This document shows, one piece after another, positions 26,223-35,483 of a stretch of DNA of 64,000 bases. A program made the position numbers and the translations under genes. How positions within the stretch are numbered: position 1 is the first letter of the stretch; every line of letters starts with the position of its first letter. Source of the stretch: Polyangiaceae bacterium (GTDB lineage Bacteria; Myxococcota_A; Polyangia; Polyangiales; Polyangiaceae); contig JADJXL010000020.1 in assembly GCA_016715885.1 (NCBI GenBank), positions 1,302,001 to 1,366,000 on the forward strand, given 5' to 3'. The notes below the pieces were generated by a model, which saw only the letters and a list, made by a program, of their open reading frames with translations, was not told the origin of the DNA and did no database searches.

Positions 26223-26475
26223 CGAAACGGAAGCATCCAAATCACAGCGCCTATTCCAAACATTCGCGGGATTTTACAGCACCCCACCGCTCGCGTGATG
26301 CATCGATTGCCGCGCGGATCTACAGCACCAATGCAAATCAGCCGCACTGGAACGAGATTGCCGCAACCGATAATGCGCCGCGTAATCGAAGTATCCTCAG
26401 CCGAGCCGTAAAAAGTTGTTTTCTCTCGACCCTCGTTGATCTAGTCTTCACCATCCACGCACGGAGGAAAACCTG

Positions 26476-26847
26476 ATGAGTTACGAAGTCGCCCAGTATG
26501 CTCGCAACTATGAACGCATGGTCGGACGCGAGATCGCGTATTCGGACATGGTTTGCAACCAGTTTGTGCTCGCGGTTCTGCGTGGCACGGTCGCGCCGAA
26601 CATTCCGAACATGCGCGCCGACGATTTTGTGAATTCGCCTTCCTTCCAACGGGTCGACACGCCTCGAGCTGGCGACTTGGTCCATTGGCCGGGCCACATC
26701 GGCATCGTGCTCGATCCGGACCTTGGCGTCTTCATCGGTTCGCAGACTTCGACAGGTGTCGCGGAAAGCAATTACAAGAGCGGCTGGTGGAGCGGCGCTT
26801 TCAACGGAAAGCGCCCCGACTACTTCTTGCGCTATACGGGGTTCTGA
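26476..26847 (+). CDS. Small NlpC/P60-like cysteine hydrolase
   Basis: 123 residues with a strong GGAGGAAA before the ATG at 26476. Cys27 sits in SDMVCNQFV, in place of the usual DCSGFV helix start. His74 follows in GDLVHWPGHIGIV, the NlpC/P60 strand-turn motif. The Ser/Asn-rich ending SQTSTGVAESNY fits the third active-site region. Family members cut peptide bonds in cell-wall peptides or act as amidases. No signal peptide, so it acts in the cytosol or is exported by another route; small signal-less versions include type VI effectors, but no vgrG, PAAR or immunity gene is visible here. Divergent from the sigma54 activator, which may control it. Confidence 0.75.
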   Translation: MSYEVAQYARNYERMVGREIAYSDMVCNQFVLAVLRGTVAPNIPNMRADDFVNSPSFQRVDTPRAGDLVHWPGHIGIVLDPDLGVFIGSQTSTGVAESNYKSGWWSGAFNGKRPDYFLRYTGF

Positions 26848-27037
26848 GCGTCGCTGGCCTGACCCATGCAGGCAATCTGGATAGCCCCCCGACAATGATC
26901 GCCAGCCGCTCGTCGTCCGAAGCCTATTCAGGATAAATACCGCCTTCTCGATCACTCCAAAATCCCCGTTCACACCACAGTTCGGCTGCAGAGCGCTATG
27001 AAAACGCGCTGCGAACGCGGGTCGAGCCTCGTGCGCT

Positions 27038-27787
27038 TCATCGAGCCCGCCGCGCTCCATGCCGCAGCAAGTTCCAAAAAACACCCACCACATTCTTGAA
27101 ATCGATGGGGACCCACAAGGGCAGCGCTTGCCCCTCTGCCCAATTTGGCACTTGCTCGCAATACCACGAGATGAACGGACTACCGCGTCGATACGAGCGG
27201 GACTGTTCGACAGCTTTGGCATCAGCAACGTGAACCGGAAACTGCGCCGCCCAGGGGTTTGCGGGATCGATGGGCAGGTTGCGCTTTTGGGCCAGCTCGT
27301 GAAGCAAGGGCAGCACATGCGGAGGTGGTTCCAAACGGGGGTGCGGATAGACGCGTGGCAACATGCGCGCTGCAAGGTCATATGCGAGGGGGCTGGTCGC
27401 CACCGCCACGCCGGCCATGGGGCGTCCCGGATGAGCGGCCATGATCTCGAGTGCCTCTCGGACGCACTGAAATTGCAGGCTGCGTGACGACTGATATTTC
27501 AATCGGTAGAACAAGCCGCTCGTCAATACCAGGTGCTCGCGCGGGCCAGCGCCGAGCGTGTACGAGTTGATGTTGGCAAACCCCGCCAATTCGCCCGTTT
27601 CGCCAAAACCCATGACCAAGCGGGTATCGTCGAAAAGATGCCTTTGGACCCAATCCGACTTGCTCATTCCCGCGGCAATCTCGTTCCACAAAGCGTACAC
27701 ATCGTCTGCAAGCCGCGTTCGCTCGTCTGACGACAACTTTCCCCAAACGACACATTCCACGCGCTCGACGGGCAATCGCATGCTCAT
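27038..27787 (-). CDS. Hypothetical protein, possibly GNAT-like
   Basis: 249 residues; the ATG at 27787 follows a strong GGAGGAG. The middle (about residues 55-145) has the beta-strand and helix pattern of an acetyltransferase-like fold (RLVMGFGETGELAGFANIN, then a basic loop YQSSRSLQFQCV), but I see no clear acetyl-CoA pyrophosphate loop. The C-terminal 90 residues are Pro/Trp-rich. No signal peptide; probably soluble. Not in an obvious operon. The 190 bp downstream and the 317 bp upstream (27788-28104) hold nothing I can identify. Confidence 0.6.
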   Translation of the reverse strand: MSMRLPVERVECVVWGKLSSDERTRLADDVYALWNEIAAGMSKSDWVQRHLFDDTRLVMGFGETGELAGFANINSYTLGAGPREHLVLTSGLFYRLKYQSSRSLQFQCVREALEIMAAHPGRPMAGVAVATSPLAYDLAARMLPRVYPHPRLEPPPHVLPLLHELAQKRNLPIDPANPWAAQFPVHVADAKAVEQSRSYRRGSPFISWYCEQVPNWAEGQALPLWVPIDFKNVVGVFWNLLRHGARRAR

Positions 27788-28104
27788 TGCTCCTCCAGAA
27801 AACTCATGATGCGCATTTCATAACCTCCCCCGACGCGATGTGTGGTTGTGTATCTGCACGCCGATCGGGCTCCATTGCTTCTCCGCGTGCGACACAATTG
27901 GGGGGCTCGCGAGCGTACTACAAGCATTGGTCGATGGCTGAAGAAAGCTGAAGAAACAAAGAAAATGCTTCCCTGTCGGCTGGAGGGTCGATTTGAGCTT
28001 CCGGCCTCGAATCGAATGTGTATGCTCGCCCTAACGGCGAGATGCGAATGGCCGGAAGAGGCCTCGATGTGCTGCGCAGCACGCCAAGAGGAACTGCATT
28101 ACGA

Positions 28105-29439
28105 ATGGCAACTACGAACCCTGCCCGACTGCCTCCCATGCCTGCGATGAACCCGTACAGGACGTGGCAGCTCGTTCGCAGGCCGGTTGAATTCGTGCAA
28201 TGGGCCGCCCAACGCTGCGGAGATCCCTTCCTGGTGAAAGCGGCAGAACCGCTCGGCAGCATGACCTATACTGGCGATCCCGAGGGCATCCGGGCAATCT
28301 TTTGTGCGGATCCGGATCTCCTGAAGCCGTTCCGAACCGAGCTCTTCGGTCCCTTCCTCGGTCCAGGGTCGCTTCTGCTTCTGAGCGGCAATGCGCACCG
28401 AGCCGAGCGCAAGTTGCTCATGCCGCCATTTCATGGGGCACGAATGCGGGCGTACGGCGAACAGATTCGCGATACGGCAATTCGGCACGCTGCCGCCCTC
28501 GCGCCCGAGCGCGCCTTTTCCATGCAGAACTTGACGCATGCCATCTCGCTGGAGATCATGATCCGGGCGATCCTCGGCATTACCGAGACAAACCGCGTGC
28601 GGTACGCGCTCGAAGCAATTACAGCCAAGGTGCACGAGTTTACGCCGGTGGTTATCTATTTTTGGCATCTGCAGCGTTACCTCGGCAACCTTGGCCCCTG
28701 GGCGCGGTTCCGAAAGCGGCAGGAAACAGTCCTGCACATGCTGGACGAGGAAATCGAACGTCGTGCCTCGAGCCCCGGAAGGGGCGACGACATCCTCAGC
28801 CTGCTGCTCGATGCTCGGTACGAGGACAACAGCCCCATGTCGCATCAGAGCGTGCGCGATGAGCTCGTCACACTGCTTTTCGCCGGTCACGAGACGACTG
28901 CGGTCGCGCTGACCTGGGCCTTCTACGAGCTTCATCGCCATCCTGCGATCCGACATCGGCTCTTGGGCGAGCTCGAGTCGCTCGGCAATGACCCCGACCC
29001 GGAGGCGGTCGCGCGTCTACCCTACCTCGACGCCGTTTGCCATGAAGCTCTGCGACTGCACCCGGTCGCGCCCCTCGTTACGCGTTGGCTCACGGCGCCT
29101 TTCACCCTCATGGGGTACGAGCTTCCCCCGGGCACGGGTGTGGGAGCATCGATCATCCTGGCCCACTTGAACCCCTCGACGTATCCAGAGCCGCTCGAGT
29201 TTCGTCCCGAGCGATTCCTCGAGCGCAGTTTCTCGGCTTTCGAGTTTCTGCCGTTCGGTGGAGGTGCCCGACGTTGCATTGGCGCGGCGTTTGCGGAATA
29301 CGAGATGAAGCTGGTCCTTGGCGCGCTGCTCACGCATTACGAGCTCGAGCTGGTGAACAAGACGCCGGAGCGGTCTGTGCGGCGGAATCTGACAATGGGA
29401 CCGCGCACGGATGTGCTGATGCGCATGAAGAAGCGGTAA
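28105..29439 (+). CDS. Cytochrome P450
   Basis: 444 residues from ATG 28105 (GTG 28018 would add 29 residues with poor coding character). I-helix oxygen-binding motif AGHETT at 260-265, K-helix EALR at 314-317, PERF about 368, and the haem loop FLPFGGGARRCIG with Cys391 as thiolate ligand. No membrane anchor, so a soluble bacterial-type P450; it needs external ferredoxin and reductase, which are not in this window. It converges on a methyltransferase gene. The substrate cannot be told from sequence; similar myxobacterial P450s hydroxylate fatty acids, terpenes or polyketides. Confidence 0.92.
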   Translation: MATTNPARLPPMPAMNPYRTWQLVRRPVEFVQWAAQRCGDPFLVKAAEPLGSMTYTGDPEGIRAIFCADPDLLKPFRTELFGPFLGPGSLLLLSGNAHRAERKLLMPPFHGARMRAYGEQIRDTAIRHAAALAPERAFSMQNLTHAISLEIMIRAILGITETNRVRYALEAITAKVHEFTPVVIYFWHLQRYLGNLGPWARFRKRQETVLHMLDEEIERRASSPGRGDDILSLLLDARYEDNSPMSHQSVRDELVTLLFAGHETTAVALTWAFYELHRHPAIRHRLLGELESLGNDPDPEAVARLPYLDAVCHEALRLHPVAPLVTRWLTAPFTLMGYELPPGTGVGASIILAHLNPSTYPEPLEFRPERFLERSFSAFEFLPFGGGARRCIGAAFAEYEMKLVLGALLTHYELELVNKTPERSVRRNLTMGPRTDVLMRMKKR

Positions 29440-29440
29440 A

Positions 29441-29464
29441 TTCATTGGAGCACAAACCAATGAA
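29441..29464. terminator. Inverted repeat in convergent gap, possible terminator
   Basis: TTCATTGG and CCAATGAA form a perfect 8-bp stem with an 8-base loop in the 37-bp gap between the convergent P450 and methyltransferase genes. AT-rich stem without a U tract, so a bidirectional terminator is only likely from position. Confidence 0.4.
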
Positions 29465-29476
29465 GGCTCCACGACG

Positions 29477-30229
29477 TCACGAGGTTTCGCCTTGGCGCGG
29501 GGCGCGGGCTCCTTTTCGCGCGATCAAGATCAAATTTTTGCCCAGCGGCGGAGTGAAGTAGCTCTCGAGAAACCTCGCCACGGGCACGACGGCCGTATCG
29601 TAGAGCTTCACCATGCGACGATTCATCACGCCACGTCGGAGCAGGACGAACGTGATCCACCACGGCAGCACGCCGAGCACATCCCAATAATGGCAGCGCA
29701 CGATGTCGACGGGCTGGGCTTGGAACAAATCCATGAGCTGCGATTGCGTATAGCGCCGGTAATGGCCGAAAAGCTCATCGGCTCTTCCATATAACCGTGG
29801 CAACGCGGGGACGAAAATCAAAAGATGCCCTCCTGCCTTCAAGCAGGACAAAGCCCGCACGACTTCGTCTCGGTCGTGTTTTACGTGCTCCAAGACATTG
29901 ATATAAAAAATGGTATCGTAGCGCTCTTGCCAACCGGCCGCGTGATCTGCGAGCAGGCCGCGCTTGGTTTCTGTGTTTTTCGCGCCAGCCAGACGTTGCT
30001 CGAGCTTGACGGCAACGTTGGCCGAGGGTTCCAAGCAGGTCAATAGATCTGGTTTCCAATCGAGCAAGCGCTCGGAAAAGTTGCCGCTGCCTGCACCAAC
30101 TTCGAGGATTCGCTTACCAATGTGTGGAGCGAATGCATCGAGCATCCACGAGTAATACCTGGAAGCCGAATCCATGGCCTCGAGATCGTCTGCGAAGTAA
30201 GGCGCTCCGGTTTTGGAATTCATGCTCAT
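29477..30229 (-). CDS. SAM-dependent class I methyltransferase
   Basis: 250 residues. SAM-binding glycine loop at about 42-49 (LEVGAGSGNF), acidic end of strand 2 in CLEPS, strand 4 in DTIFYINVLEHVKHD, then a hydrophobic C-terminal part (VLPWWITFVLLRRG), suggesting a membrane-associated substrate. The fold matches UbiE/Bin3-type enzymes acting on lipids or sugars. The gene is divergent from a GT87-like membrane glycosyltransferase, starting 126 bp away, so a role in decorating a glycan or lipid is plausible but unproven. Motif support is strong; substrate unknown. Confidence 0.85.
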   Translation of the reverse strand: MSMNSKTGAPYFADDLEAMDSASRYYSWMLDAFAPHIGKRILEVGAGSGNFSERLLDWKPDLLTCLEPSANVAVKLEQRLAGAKNTETKRGLLADHAAGWQERYDTIFYINVLEHVKHDRDEVVRALSCLKAGGHLLIFVPALPRLYGRADELFGHYRRYTQSQLMDLFQAQPVDIVRCHYWDVLGVLPWWITFVLLRRGVMNRRMVKLYDTAVVPVARFLESYFTPPLGKNLILIARKGARAPRQGETS

Positions 30230-30355
30230 CGGCTGCGCAGCGATGAATACATCGTCCCGAGCTCGTAGCCAACGTCGATTTTGGAAAAGACAAGGCGGCC
30301 CGACACGAGATATAGTCGCCGCGCTTCATATCGCTCACGAGGTTGCCAGGTCTCA

Positions 30356-32023
30356 ATGCATACCGCTTTCCGCGCACTGGAGCGTCACCTGCTCGTCGCA
30401 TGCTTCGCGCTCATTCTCGCTCCCGTTGCGGCCCATGGCCTGTGGCGCCCGCTGCTGGTAGCGCTCGGCGGAGACGCGACGGGCATGGCGCCTCGAGTCA
30501 CCATCGCCTCCTTGGGCATTTCGGCATACAGTCTGGTGGCCATGCGAGCGCTTCATCATAAAGGCGCCGGGATTCGCGCCGCGGCGGCTTGCCTCCCCGC
30601 GATTTTCGCGGCTGTTGCTCTCGGTGGTGGACCGGCGCTGGCGCTCGCGCTGCTCGCTGCTGTAGGGACGACGCTTTTCATCGCTGCCGCGTGTATCACG
30701 CGAATGCCGGCGGAGCTCGATGGCTTGCTGACGAGCCACCGCGGATGGATGGCCGCGTGGATCATTTTGGCCATTGCAGTGGTGGTCAAGAGCGCCCTGC
30801 TCAGCACCTTCATCGGTGATCCTGCTCATCCCCAGTATTCGCTATTTCCGAAGGAACCATTCCTCGTCCACCATTCGTGTTTGTCGGGGTACGTTTACGC
30901 CGCCGAGCGATTCCTGGATGGTGAGGCGAACATATTCGATGCGAGCCACATGCCACCCCGTGAAGTCGTGTGGAATCCTCGCTTCGCCCCGTTCCACGTG
31001 GATCGTTTTCCCAATCCACCGACATTTTTGCTCGTTGCCCTAGGCCTCGTCAAAACCGTGAGCGGATTTTATGCTCAGCGAGCCTTGTGGTACGGGCTGT
31101 GCGGCATGGTTATCGCAGCGACCCTGTGGCTCGTGGCGCAATGGGTGGGCGGGCGACGAGGTGCAATTGCGCTGCTTCTCGCGCCTTGGGTTTGGCTTTC
31201 GTGGGGATACGCACTGCAACTCGGTAATTCGCATGCCTTGGTGATGGCCGCGTCGATGGCCGGCATGCTCGCCTTTGAAAAGCGCCGGCACGTGCTCGGC
31301 GGCGGGCTCCTTGCGGCCGCGACGCTCTTCAAAATGTCGCCTGGGCTGCTGGGCGTCGTGCTTTTGGTACAAAGGCGCTGGCGAGACGCAGCATTGACGT
31401 TCGCTGCCGGGATTCTCCTCGTCTTGCTCGGCCTGGTCGTCATCGGCCCCAAGACCCACGAGGCTTGGTTTACGTATCTCGTTCCGCGCCTCGCGTCGGG
31501 AGAATACATGTCCGACTTGGCTCGAGATGCTCGAACGATCACGTCCAATTACGGCCCATTTGGGATTCCATTCAAGTTGCAGCTCATGGGAATGGACCTG
31601 GACCCGTGGAAAGTGGGCCGCCAAATAGCCAAGGTCTATGTCGTGCTGGTCGTCGGGTTTGCCATCTTTGCCGCAAGAAGGCGCGATGGGCGCGGAAACC
31701 AAGCGACCATGTGGCTCGCCGTTTTGTCGTTCGCGTCGTTGCAGACGCCCTTTCCACCGCCGTACTATCTGAGCACCGTATACTGGATCATCTCGCTCGT
31801 GGCGGGAGAAATCCGAAGCCGAGGCGGGGCGTTTGTCCTGACCGCGGTGACATTTGCCACGCTGGCCCCGGCCATTCCGGCGCCGCAAGCCGCCCTAGCG
31901 GCGCTCTCCATCGCGGCTCAGTTTGTCGTGCTCGGCATCCTCCTATGGTCGATCCTGCGTAAATCGGAACCTGTGGATCCGCCGCAAGAATCCCCCGCAG
32001 AAGAACCTGCCATTCAGGCTTGA
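30356..32023 (+). CDS. GT87-type integral membrane glycosyltransferase
   Basis: 555 residues from ATG 30356; the ORF extension to 30281 is Arg-rich and has no hydrophobic segment. About 11 transmembrane helices. After the first helices comes a large extracytoplasmic loop with FPKEPFLVHHS and FDASHMPPREVVWNPRFAPFH, then repeated hydrophobic helices and the motif WGYALQLGNSHALVMA. This is the pattern of the DUF2029/GT87 (GT-C) family, whose members use polyprenyl-phosphate sugars as donors outside the membrane. It leads a plus-strand set with UDP-glucuronate decarboxylase and a GT2 enzyme that may make the lipid-linked donor. Confidence 0.8.
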   Translation: MHTAFRALERHLLVACFALILAPVAAHGLWRPLLVALGGDATGMAPRVTIASLGISAYSLVAMRALHHKGAGIRAAAACLPAIFAAVALGGGPALALALLAAVGTTLFIAAACITRMPAELDGLLTSHRGWMAAWIILAIAVVVKSALLSTFIGDPAHPQYSLFPKEPFLVHHSCLSGYVYAAERFLDGEANIFDASHMPPREVVWNPRFAPFHVDRFPNPPTFLLVALGLVKTVSGFYAQRALWYGLCGMVIAATLWLVAQWVGGRRGAIALLLAPWVWLSWGYALQLGNSHALVMAASMAGMLAFEKRRHVLGGGLLAAATLFKMSPGLLGVVLLVQRRWRDAALTFAAGILLVLLGLVVIGPKTHEAWFTYLVPRLASGEYMSDLARDARTITSNYGPFGIPFKLQLMGMDLDPWKVGRQIAKVYVVLVVGFAIFAARRRDGRGNQATMWLAVLSFASLQTPFPPPYYLSTVYWIISLVAGEIRSRGGAFVLTAVTFATLAPAIPAPQAALAALSIAAQFVVLGILLWSILRKSEPVDPPQESPAEEPAIQA

Positions 32024-32223
32024 CGTGTCGAAACTGGATGTCGATACATAGGCCGCTGCGCCGGTCAAGAAAAATAAACCCCGACTTCCGTGTACTGCGA
32101 GAACCGAATGGGGGCGGTGCCATCTGATGGGTAGGACACGGCACGACGGGCTCGGTCGGCGGCGATCTCGATCCGGACGATTTATTTTCATACGCGCTGA
32201 AAAAAAATTCGTAATGTACCGCC

Positions 32224-33162
32224 ATGCGAAGGGTCCTCGTTACTGGCGGCGCGGGGTTTCTTGGATCGCACCTGTGCGAGCGTTTGGTCGAGCGTGGTGA
32301 CGACGTTCTGTGCGTCGATAATTTCTACACGGGCAACGAGAAAAACCTCGAGCATCTCGCCCATTGTCGGCATTTCGAGGTCATCCGGCACGACATCACC
32401 GTCCCGCTCCATCTACGGGCGAACCAAATCTACAACCTGGCCTGCCCGGCATCTCCAGTCCATTATCAACTCGCCCCGGTGCAGACGATCAAGACCTGCG
32501 TGCTCGGTGCCATCAACATGCTCGACTTGGCCATGCATACGGGCGCCAAGATATTTCAGGCGAGTACGAGTGAGGTCTACGGGGATCCGGAGGTACATCC
32601 TCAGCCCGAGAGTTATTGGGGCAAGGTCAACCCCATTGGTGTGCGCAGTTGTTACGACGAAGGAAAACGCTGTGCCGAAACCCTGTTCTTCGATTACTGG
32701 CGACAGCACGAGCTGCAAATCAAAGTGGCACGCATTTTCAATACTTACGGCCCGCGTATGCACACGAATGACGGGCGGGTGGTGAGCAACTTCATCGTGC
32801 AAGCCTTGAAGGGCGAAAGCATTACCATTTACGGCGACGGACAGCAGACCAGAAGTTTTTGTTATGTGGATGATCTCATCGAGGCCATGCTGCGCTTCAT
32901 GGATACCGGCGCCGATCTCATCGGCCCAGTGAACCTCGGCAATCCCGCAGAAATCACCATGCTGGAACTGGCGGAAACCGTGTTACGACTCACGAATTCG
33001 AAGAGCAAATTGGTACAAAAAAAAGCTCCCGCGGACGATCCGAGGCAGCGCCAGCCCAATATCGAGCTTGCAAGGAAGACGCTTGGCTGGACGCCGCAGG
33101 TCGACCTAGAGGAAGGCTTGAAAAGAACGATCCGATATTTCGAGCGCATCGTCCTTGGCTGA
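32224..33162 (+). CDS. UDP-glucuronate decarboxylase (UDP-xylose synthase)
   Basis: 312 residues, an extended short-chain dehydrogenase (NAD-dependent epimerase/dehydratase family). NAD loop GGAGFLG at 8-14, catalytic STSEVYGDP (about 114-122), Tyr144 and Lys148 in YDEGK, and RIFNTYGPRM. The sequence DNFYTGNEKNLEHL and the NLACPASPVHYQ stretch are typical of the decarboxylase (UXS) group rather than of 4-epimerases. It converts UDP-glucuronate to UDP-xylose with NAD recycled. It is 26 bp from the following GT2 gene, so the pair is one operon and UDP-xylose is probably used by a neighbour. The 200 bp upstream hold no gene. Confidence 0.9.
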   Translation: MRRVLVTGGAGFLGSHLCERLVERGDDVLCVDNFYTGNEKNLEHLAHCRHFEVIRHDITVPLHLRANQIYNLACPASPVHYQLAPVQTIKTCVLGAINMLDLAMHTGAKIFQASTSEVYGDPEVHPQPESYWGKVNPIGVRSCYDEGKRCAETLFFDYWRQHELQIKVARIFNTYGPRMHTNDGRVVSNFIVQALKGESITIYGDGQQTRSFCYVDDLIEAMLRFMDTGADLIGPVNLGNPAEITMLELAETVLRLTNSKSKLVQKKAPADDPRQRQPNIELARKTLGWTPQVDLEEGLKRTIRYFERIVLG

Positions 33163-33188
33163 TTCATGATATCATCCCGCTGCCTACC

Positions 33189-33884
33189 ATGCGCCTATCC
33201 GTCGTCGTCCCCTGCTACAACGAGCTGAACACCATCGATGCGATCATCGATGCCATCAATGATGCCCCCTACCCGGACAAAGAGATCATCGTCGTCGACG
33301 ATTGTTCGACGGATGGTACGCGGGAAAAGCTACGGCGAGACATCGAAAACTCGGGCCGGGTGAGCAAGGTGCTGTATCACGAGGTGAATCGTGGCAAAGG
33401 CGCCGCACTTAGAACGGGCTTCCAAGCTGCCACGGGCGATTTGATCATCATTCAGGACGCGGACCTGGAATATGATCCCAAAGAATATGGGCGTTTGATC
33501 GAGCCGATTCGCCAAGGCAAGGCCGATGTGGTGTTCGGTTCTCGCTTTGCCGGAGGGGACGCACACAGGGTCCTCTACTATTGGCACCGGCTGGGCAACG
33601 GTTTCCTCACCACGCTCTCCAACATGTTTACGGATCTCGATCTGACCGACATGGAAACCTGCTACAAGCTATTCCGTCGTGAAATCATCCAGAACATCCT
33701 CATCGAAGAGGATCGCTTCGGCTTCGAACCGGAAATCACCGCCAAGGTCGCCAAAATGAACTGCCGCATTTACGAGGTAGGAATCAGCTATTATGGGCGA
33801 ACGTATGCCGAAGGCAAGAAGATTGGCTGGAAGGATGGCGTGCGAGCCATTTATTGCATTCTAAAATACAACATAATACGCTAA
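33189..33884 (+). CDS. Family 2 glycosyltransferase, dolichol-phosphate-mannose-synthase-like
   Basis: 231 residues with GT-A fold motifs: VVVPCYNE at about 5-12, IVVDDCSTDGT at about 36-46, and QDADLEYDP (the DxD metal site) at about 91-99. Near 150-185 are ETCYKLFRR and EDRFGFEPE, the acceptor-side motifs of polyprenyl-phosphate transferases. No C-terminal membrane helices, so it is soluble or peripheral. It most likely transfers a sugar from a nucleotide donor to a polyprenyl phosphate, the donor form used by GT-C enzymes such as the GT87-like protein upstream. Possible donors include the UDP-xylose made by its operon partner; unproven. Confidence 0.88.
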   Translation: MRLSVVVPCYNELNTIDAIIDAINDAPYPDKEIIVVDDCSTDGTREKLRRDIENSGRVSKVLYHEVNRGKGAALRTGFQAATGDLIIIQDADLEYDPKEYGRLIEPIRQGKADVVFGSRFAGGDAHRVLYYWHRLGNGFLTTLSNMFTDLDLTDMETCYKLFRREIIQNILIEEDRFGFEPEITAKVAKMNCRIYEVGISYYGRTYAEGKKIGWKDGVRAIYCILKYNIIR

Positions 33885-33902
33885 ACGCGGCGATACCAGC
33901 CC

Positions 33903-35483
33903 TCAAGAATTCCTCTTGTGCAAGCTCACGTCGTCGTTGGAGAAATAATCAGGATCACGCCATCCATCCTCGTCGTAATCGGCCATGCATTGGTCGACGA
34001 AGGTTTCCATCTGTTCGAGCGATCCTGACGCTCGAGCCTGCTGCAAGCCGAATAGACGGACCATGTCGTGGTTCCCGGCATAATTGAGTTCGTAGAGCTC
34101 GTGGCGAGCACCGAATTCCGAACCGATGGCATCCCACAATAGCTTCATGATTTTGATGCGCTGTTTATGGTCGATGCCGCTCGAACCGCGCACGTAACGC
34201 GCGAGATACGATTCGATTTCGGGATTTTTCAGGTCGCGCGCATGGGACGGCAAATAGATCAATCCCGAAGCAATCACTCGCTCGATGATTTTGCGAATCG
34301 CAGGATAAGCCTCCGTGGCAAATATTCGATAAGAAATGCACGCTTTGATGCTTGGGAGTACGGCGCCACCCACCCAAGGATCGGGCATGGCCGCCATTGC
34401 ATCCGAAAGCGACCAGAACAGGTTGCGCCAGCCGATGACTTCTCCGATTTGCGCCTGGACGCCGCGAAAGCTCTCGGTACCGGTCGCGCGAGCGGCCTTG
34501 TACAAGAGGCCGGACAAGAAATCGAGCTTGACGGCAAACCGGGTGCAGCCTTGGAATGCGAGGCCATTGGCAAAGCCCGAGCGAGGGTAGAATTGCTTGA
34601 GCTTCTCGGGATCGCGATAAATGAACACGTTTTCCCACGGAATGAATGCATTGTCGAAGATGAAAATCGCGTCATTTTCATCGAAACGGCTCGACAGCGG
34701 ATAGTCCCAGGGCGAACCCGTCGCCGCAGCCGAGAGTTCATAAGACGGCCGACAAATCAGCTTGATGCCAGGCGTATTGACCGGCGCCATGAACATCACC
34801 ACCATCGACGGATCGTTGATTTCGGCGCCCATGCTCTGGCCAAGGAAGTTGTAGTGCGTGAGCGCCGAGTTGGTCGCGACGACTTTGGCGCCGGAGACGT
34901 AAATGCCCGCGTCGGTTTCCTTTTGGATGGTAACGTAGACGTCTTTGACTTCGTCCACTGGTTTGTCGCGGTCAATCGGTGGGTTGACGATGGTGTGATT
35001 GACGAATAATACGGCTTCCTGCGCCCGCTTGTGCCACGCGCGCGCGTTATTCGCGAATTGGCCGTAAAATTCGGCATTGGCCCCGAGTGTATTCAGAAAG
35101 GCGGCCTTGTAGTCGGGGCTTCGGCCGATCCAGCCGTACGTGATGCGCGCCCATTGCGCAATGGCGTCGCGCTGACCCATGAGCTCTTCGCGCGAATACG
35201 CCGGCATGAAGAATCGGTGCGTGTATCCACCCGAACCGGTATCCGTGGGGGCCGTTAGGATTGACTTCGTTTTTTCGGCGTGAAGCGCATCGTACAGCTT
35301 GGCGACGGACCTGGCGGCATTACGAAAGGCGGGGTGGGTCGTGACGTCTTTGACGCGCTCGCCATAGACGTAGACCTCGCGACCGTCACGCAGAGATTCG
35401 ATGAATTCCGGCCCAGTAAACGGGCGGTTCTTGCCGGCAACGATTCGCTCGGGTAGCTCGCGCACGGTTTTCGGGTTCCTCAT
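33903..35483 (-). CDS. hpaB: 4-hydroxyphenylacetate 3-monooxygenase-type flavin oxygenase
   Basis: 526 residues. Nearly every segment parallels the classic HpaB oxygenase as I remember it: FTGPEFIESLRDGREVYVYG, KDVTTHPAFRNAA, DTGSGGYTH, NNARAWHKR, KVVATNSALTHYN, PLSSRFDENDAI, IPWENVFIYRD, LIYLPSHARDL, YVRGSSGIDH and WDAIGSEFGARHELYE. The enzyme uses FADH2 from a separate reductase to hydroxylate phenols to catechols. No hpaC-like reductase is in the window. Its ATG overlaps the TGA of the upstream MpaB-like gene (ATGA), so the two are translationally coupled. The start at 35483 follows family length; the 35588 extension lies inside the neighbour. Actual phenolic substrate may differ, including secondary-metabolite phenols. 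Confidence 0.9.
   Translation of the reverse strand: MRNPKTVRELPERIVAGKNRPFTGPEFIESLRDGREVYVYGERVKDVTTHPAFRNAARSVAKLYDALHAEKTKSILTAPTDTGSGGYTHRFFMPAYSREELMGQRDAIAQWARITYGWIGRSPDYKAAFLNTLGANAEFYGQFANNARAWHKRAQEAVLFVNHTIVNPPIDRDKPVDEVKDVYVTIQKETDAGIYVSGAKVVATNSALTHYNFLGQSMGAEINDPSMVVMFMAPVNTPGIKLICRPSYELSAAATGSPWDYPLSSRFDENDAIFIFDNAFIPWENVFIYRDPEKLKQFYPRSGFANGLAFQGCTRFAVKLDFLSGLLYKAARATGTESFRGVQAQIGEVIGWRNLFWSLSDAMAAMPDPWVGGAVLPSIKACISYRIFATEAYPAIRKIIERVIASGLIYLPSHARDLKNPEIESYLARYVRGSSGIDHKQRIKIMKLLWDAIGSEFGARHELYELNYAGNHDMVRLFGLQQARASGSLEQMETFVDQCMADYDEDGWRDPDYFSNDDVSLHKRNS

Noticed and set aside
26340..26362. Sigma54 -24/-12 promoter (TGGAACGAGATTGC)
   Set aside because: The GG to GC spacing is one base short of the strict consensus.
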